Source of the DNA: Prosthecobacter debontii | GTDB lineage: Bacteria > Verrucomicrobiota > Verrucomicrobiia > Verrucomicrobiales > Akkermansiaceae | DNA: 14,916 bases | NCBI GenBank assembly: GCA_945883455.1 | Contig: CAMCXJ010000039.1 | Location: 1-14,916 of the forward strand | Direction of reading: 5' to 3' | Shown here: positions 13,293 to 14,916 of the stretch, one piece after another | Position numbering within the stretch: the first letter of the stretch is position 1 | Layout of the letters: each line of letters starts with the position of its first letter | Program-made: the position numbers and the translations under genes | The notes under the pieces: model-generated | What the model saw: only the letters and a program-made list of their open reading frames with translations | Told to the model about the DNA's origin: nothing | The model's database searches: none

Positions 13293-13622
13293 TCAGGCAA
13301 TAGCTCTGACTTCCGTCCGGAGATCCTTGTTTTTGGAATGATAGGCTTTCTGGAAATCAAACTGGGCTTGGAGGCGGGTGAGCAGATCACCGGGAATATC
13401 GAAGCACAACTGGACTCGGAGCGCGAGGTTGGCACTCACCCCTTTTTTCTGTCGGATGACATCGCTGAGCTGTGCTTTGCTGATTTTCATGGCCTCCGCT
13501 GCCTCGATCTGGGTGATGCCGTGGTGTGCAATGGTATCCCGGATCAGGGCGGCGGCGGGGTTTGAAAGCGGCTTCGGAATTTTGAGGGGATCCCGGGGTA
13601 TGGCGATTGGTTTCGTTTTCAT
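13293..13622 (-). CDS. higA: XRE-family antitoxin HigA
   Basis: The 109-residue protein contains one helix-turn-helix of the XRE/Cro type at about 35-70: HGITQIEAAEAMKISKAQLS, then DVIRQKKGVSANLALRV. It lies at the position and size usual for HigA antitoxins. FDIPGDLLTRLQAQFDFQKA near the C-terminus matches the conserved stretch after the HTH in this family. HigA neutralises the HigB ribonuclease and represses its own operon. The gene begins 12 bases after the higB stop on the same strand, in the toxin-first order characteristic of hig loci. The ATG at 13622 has no clear ribosome-binding site. Confidence 0.9.
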   Translation of the reverse strand: MKTKPIAIPRDPLKIPKPLSNPAAALIRDTIAHHGITQIEAAEAMKISKAQLSDVIRQKKGVSANLALRVQLCFDIPGDLLTRLQAQFDFQKAYHSKNKDLRTEVRAIA

Positions 13623-13634
13623 TTTCGATGGGGT

Positions 13635-13940
13635 TCAGTGGGTGTCTTCGATCCGGACGAGTTCGACGTCTTTCATTTCTTGGTTTTCCCATTGGAAGGT
13701 GATTCGCCATGGGGATTTCCTGGAGTCCGCGTCGATGGAGTATTTTGGGGTTCCTTTGAGTCTGTGGTAGTGAAGGGCGGGAAGGCGCAGGAGGGATTTT
13801 TCATCCGCCTCATTGAGAATCGCGAGACGCTCGAAGGCTTTGACCGGATTGAGGGTGCCGAGCTTGTTGGTTTCTTTCCTGCTGAGTTCCTCACCAAGGA
13901 ACAGTTTCTCCGTGGTGGCGTCTGCGAAGCTCCTGATCAC
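13635..13940 (-). CDS. higB: RelE-superfamily toxin HigB
   Basis: The 101-residue product starts from GTG at 13940 with MIRSFADATTEKLFLGEELS, the standard HigB opening. It continues through FERLAILNEADEKSLLRLPA, LHYHRLKGTPKYSID and SPWRITFQWENQEMKDVELVRIEDTH, the RelE/HigB beta-sheet core with the W-R-I-x-F-x-W segment and the C-terminal HxH-like end. HigB cleaves mRNA on the ribosome. It is intact and paired with higA, so the module looks functional. A short palindrome gcgaa-t-ttcgc at 13978-13988, about 40 bases upstream, is a candidate operator. The pair is divergent to the host genes around it. Confidence 0.88.
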   Translation of the reverse strand: MIRSFADATTEKLFLGEELSRKETNKLGTLNPVKAFERLAILNEADEKSLLRLPALHYHRLKGTPKYSIDADSRKSPWRITFQWENQEMKDVELVRIEDTH

Positions 13941-14018
13941 AAGCGAGAAAATACACCGATCAGCGAACCATTCAAACGCGAAATTCGCCTTTTGGTGTTT
14001 TCATTGCCGTCCAACTCT

Positions 14019-14053
14019 TATCCGGGTTTATCCGTATCCATCCGTGGTTCGAA
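14019..14053 (-). repeat. Dispersed 'accacgg' repeat, right copy (inverted)
   Basis: Bases 14019-14053 read tatccgggtttatccgtatc followed by catccgtggttcgaa. The reverse complement (ttcgaaccacggatgg...) has the same gaaccacgg core as the copy at 13094 in opposite orientation. The two therefore bracket the higBA pair as imperfect inverted repeats. No gene is supported in the rest of 13941-14124. Confidence 0.6.
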
Positions 14054-14124
14054 TTCTCTTCGTCCCTGATGGTGGCGGGTTTTTACCGATAGCGTCCCCC
14101 CGTCCCCGTGCTAAGCTCACGCGC

Positions 14125-14916
14125 TTGAGCGAAACGATCACCATCACCGGAGGCGGGCTCACCGGCCTATCCCTCGCCATCGCTCTCCGGAAAAACGGCG
14201 TGGCGGTCGCACTCCACGAGGTGGGTAGCTATCCGCGCCACCGCGTCTGCGGCGAGTTCATCTCCGGCGTCTCGCAGGAAACCCTGGAAACGCTTGGCAT
14301 CGCTGAAACCCTTGCCGACGCCCGGCATCACCGCAGCGTCGCATGGTTTTCAGGAAATGATCACCTCCGCGACAATCTCCTCCCGGAGCCCGCCCTCGCG
14401 ATTTCCCGCCACCTCCTCGACGACCGCCTCCAGCAAACCGCCATCGCACTCGGCGTGGATCTCCAAACCGGCTCGCGCCGCAAAATGAACCCCGGCCAAC
14501 CCGGCGAAGTCTGGACGGCGGGCCGCAAGCCCGCGAAGGGCGGCTGGATAGGCCTCAAGGCGCACATCCGCGGCATCAGCTCACAGGCGCCCTTGGAAAT
14601 GCACGGCGGCCCGCGTGGATACCTCGGCGTCACCCCAGTCGAGGACGGTTGGCACAATGTCTGTGGCCTGTTCCGCATCGATAAATCCATCGACGCCCGC
14701 CACGAGAATCTCCTGCCCGCCTACCTTTCAGAAAACGGCAACACGGAACTCGCGCACCGCATCGCGGCGGCGGAGTGGAGGGAAGGTTCGTTCACCGCCG
14801 TCGCGGGCTTCGCGCTCGGCCTGCAAAGGCCCACACCTGGCGTGCTCTCGCTCGGCGATTCCCACGCCATCATCCCCCCCTTCACCGGCAACGGCATGAC
14901 CATGGCCTTCCAATCC
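14125..14916 (+). CDS. FAD-dependent oxidoreductase, geranylgeranyl-reductase-like (cut by window end)
   Basis: An open frame from TTG at 14125 runs to the window end (264 codons, C-terminus missing). The dinucleotide-binding motif TITGGGLTGLSLAIALRKNG starts at residue 6, which fixes the N-terminus and supports the TTG start; no other start codon lies in frame nearby. PRHRVCGEFIS (37-47) is the PxxxxCGExxS motif of the geranylgeranyl reductase group. LSLGDSHAIIPPFTGNGMTMA near the edge is the second FAD motif (GD...P..G.G). The family reduces or hydroxylates isoprenoid and polyketide substrates. With the methyltransferase upstream it recalls gene sets near type III polyketide synthases, but no such synthase is visible in this window. 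Confidence 0.85.
   Translation, partial: MSETITITGGGLTGLSLAIALRKNGVAVALHEVGSYPRHRVCGEFISGVSQETLETLGIAETLADARHHRSVAWFSGNDHLRDNLLPEPALAISRHLLDDRLQQTAIALGVDLQTGSRRKMNPGQPGEVWTAGRKPAKGGWIGLKAHIRGISSQAPLEMHGGPRGYLGVTPVEDGWHNVCGLFRIDKSIDARHENLLPAYLSENGNTELAHRIAAAEWREGSFTAVAGFALGLQRPTPGVLSLGDSHAIIPPFTGNGMTMAFQS

Noticed and set aside
14518..14548. GC-rich palindrome in the FAD gene sharing ccgcaagcccgcg with the terminator at 8546-8582
   Set aside because: It lies inside a conserved coding stretch (TAGRKPAKGGWIGLK), has no T-run, and the 13-base match is likely chance in GC-rich DNA.

Overview
The window looks like chromosomal DNA from the Verrucomicrobiota (Verrucomicrobiales, perhaps an Akkermansiaceae or Luteolibacter-like soil or water bacterium). 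This placement is an inference. It rests on a 34-residue COX24/bS22-type ribosomal protein gene beside a long-form hisG, a GNAT-nitrilase fusion, a Wzc-type kinase locus with a beta-barrel partner, and dispersed 'accacgg/cacgaat' intergenic repeats of the kind I recall from PVC-group genomes. Base composition is mixed: about 0.9-6.8 kb is clearly more AT-rich than the GC-rich right half.

Left edge (1-874, + strand): the C-terminal half of a thioredoxin with its own intrinsic terminator, then an RluE-type 23S rRNA pseudouridine synthase that abuts the next gene tail to tail with no spare base.

Surface polysaccharide region (875-6735, - strand): read in the direction of transcription, tRNA-Gly(TCC) is followed after 19 nt by a secreted alanine-rich repeat protein, an outer-membrane beta-barrel protein and a strong intrinsic terminator. 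A second unit then follows: a Wzc-like tyrosine autokinase/chain-length regulator, a short Wza-like export protein and a secreted PDZ protein. Together these suggest an exopolysaccharide secretion and control module. No glycosyltransferase lies in the window.

Housekeeping block (6949-11271, - strand): a GNAT-nitrilase fusion, hisG, the 34-residue ribosomal protein and its terminator, then an RluA-family pseudouridine synthase closely followed by a NIF3 family protein.

Accessory block (about 11.3-14.9 kb): a hicAB toxin-antitoxin operon lies between two degenerate PIN-domain (VapC-like) remnants that share a 45-bp direct repeat. A SAM-dependent methyltransferase and the start of an FAD-dependent geranylgeranyl-reductase-like oxidoreductase follow on the + strand. 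That gene pair resembles those found with type III polyketide synthases, but here it is split by about 1 kb carrying an oppositely oriented higBA toxin-antitoxin pair bordered by dispersed repeats. The right third is therefore a stack of live and dead addiction modules layered on a possible biosynthetic operon. I see no transposase, integrase, CRISPR array or rRNA gene.
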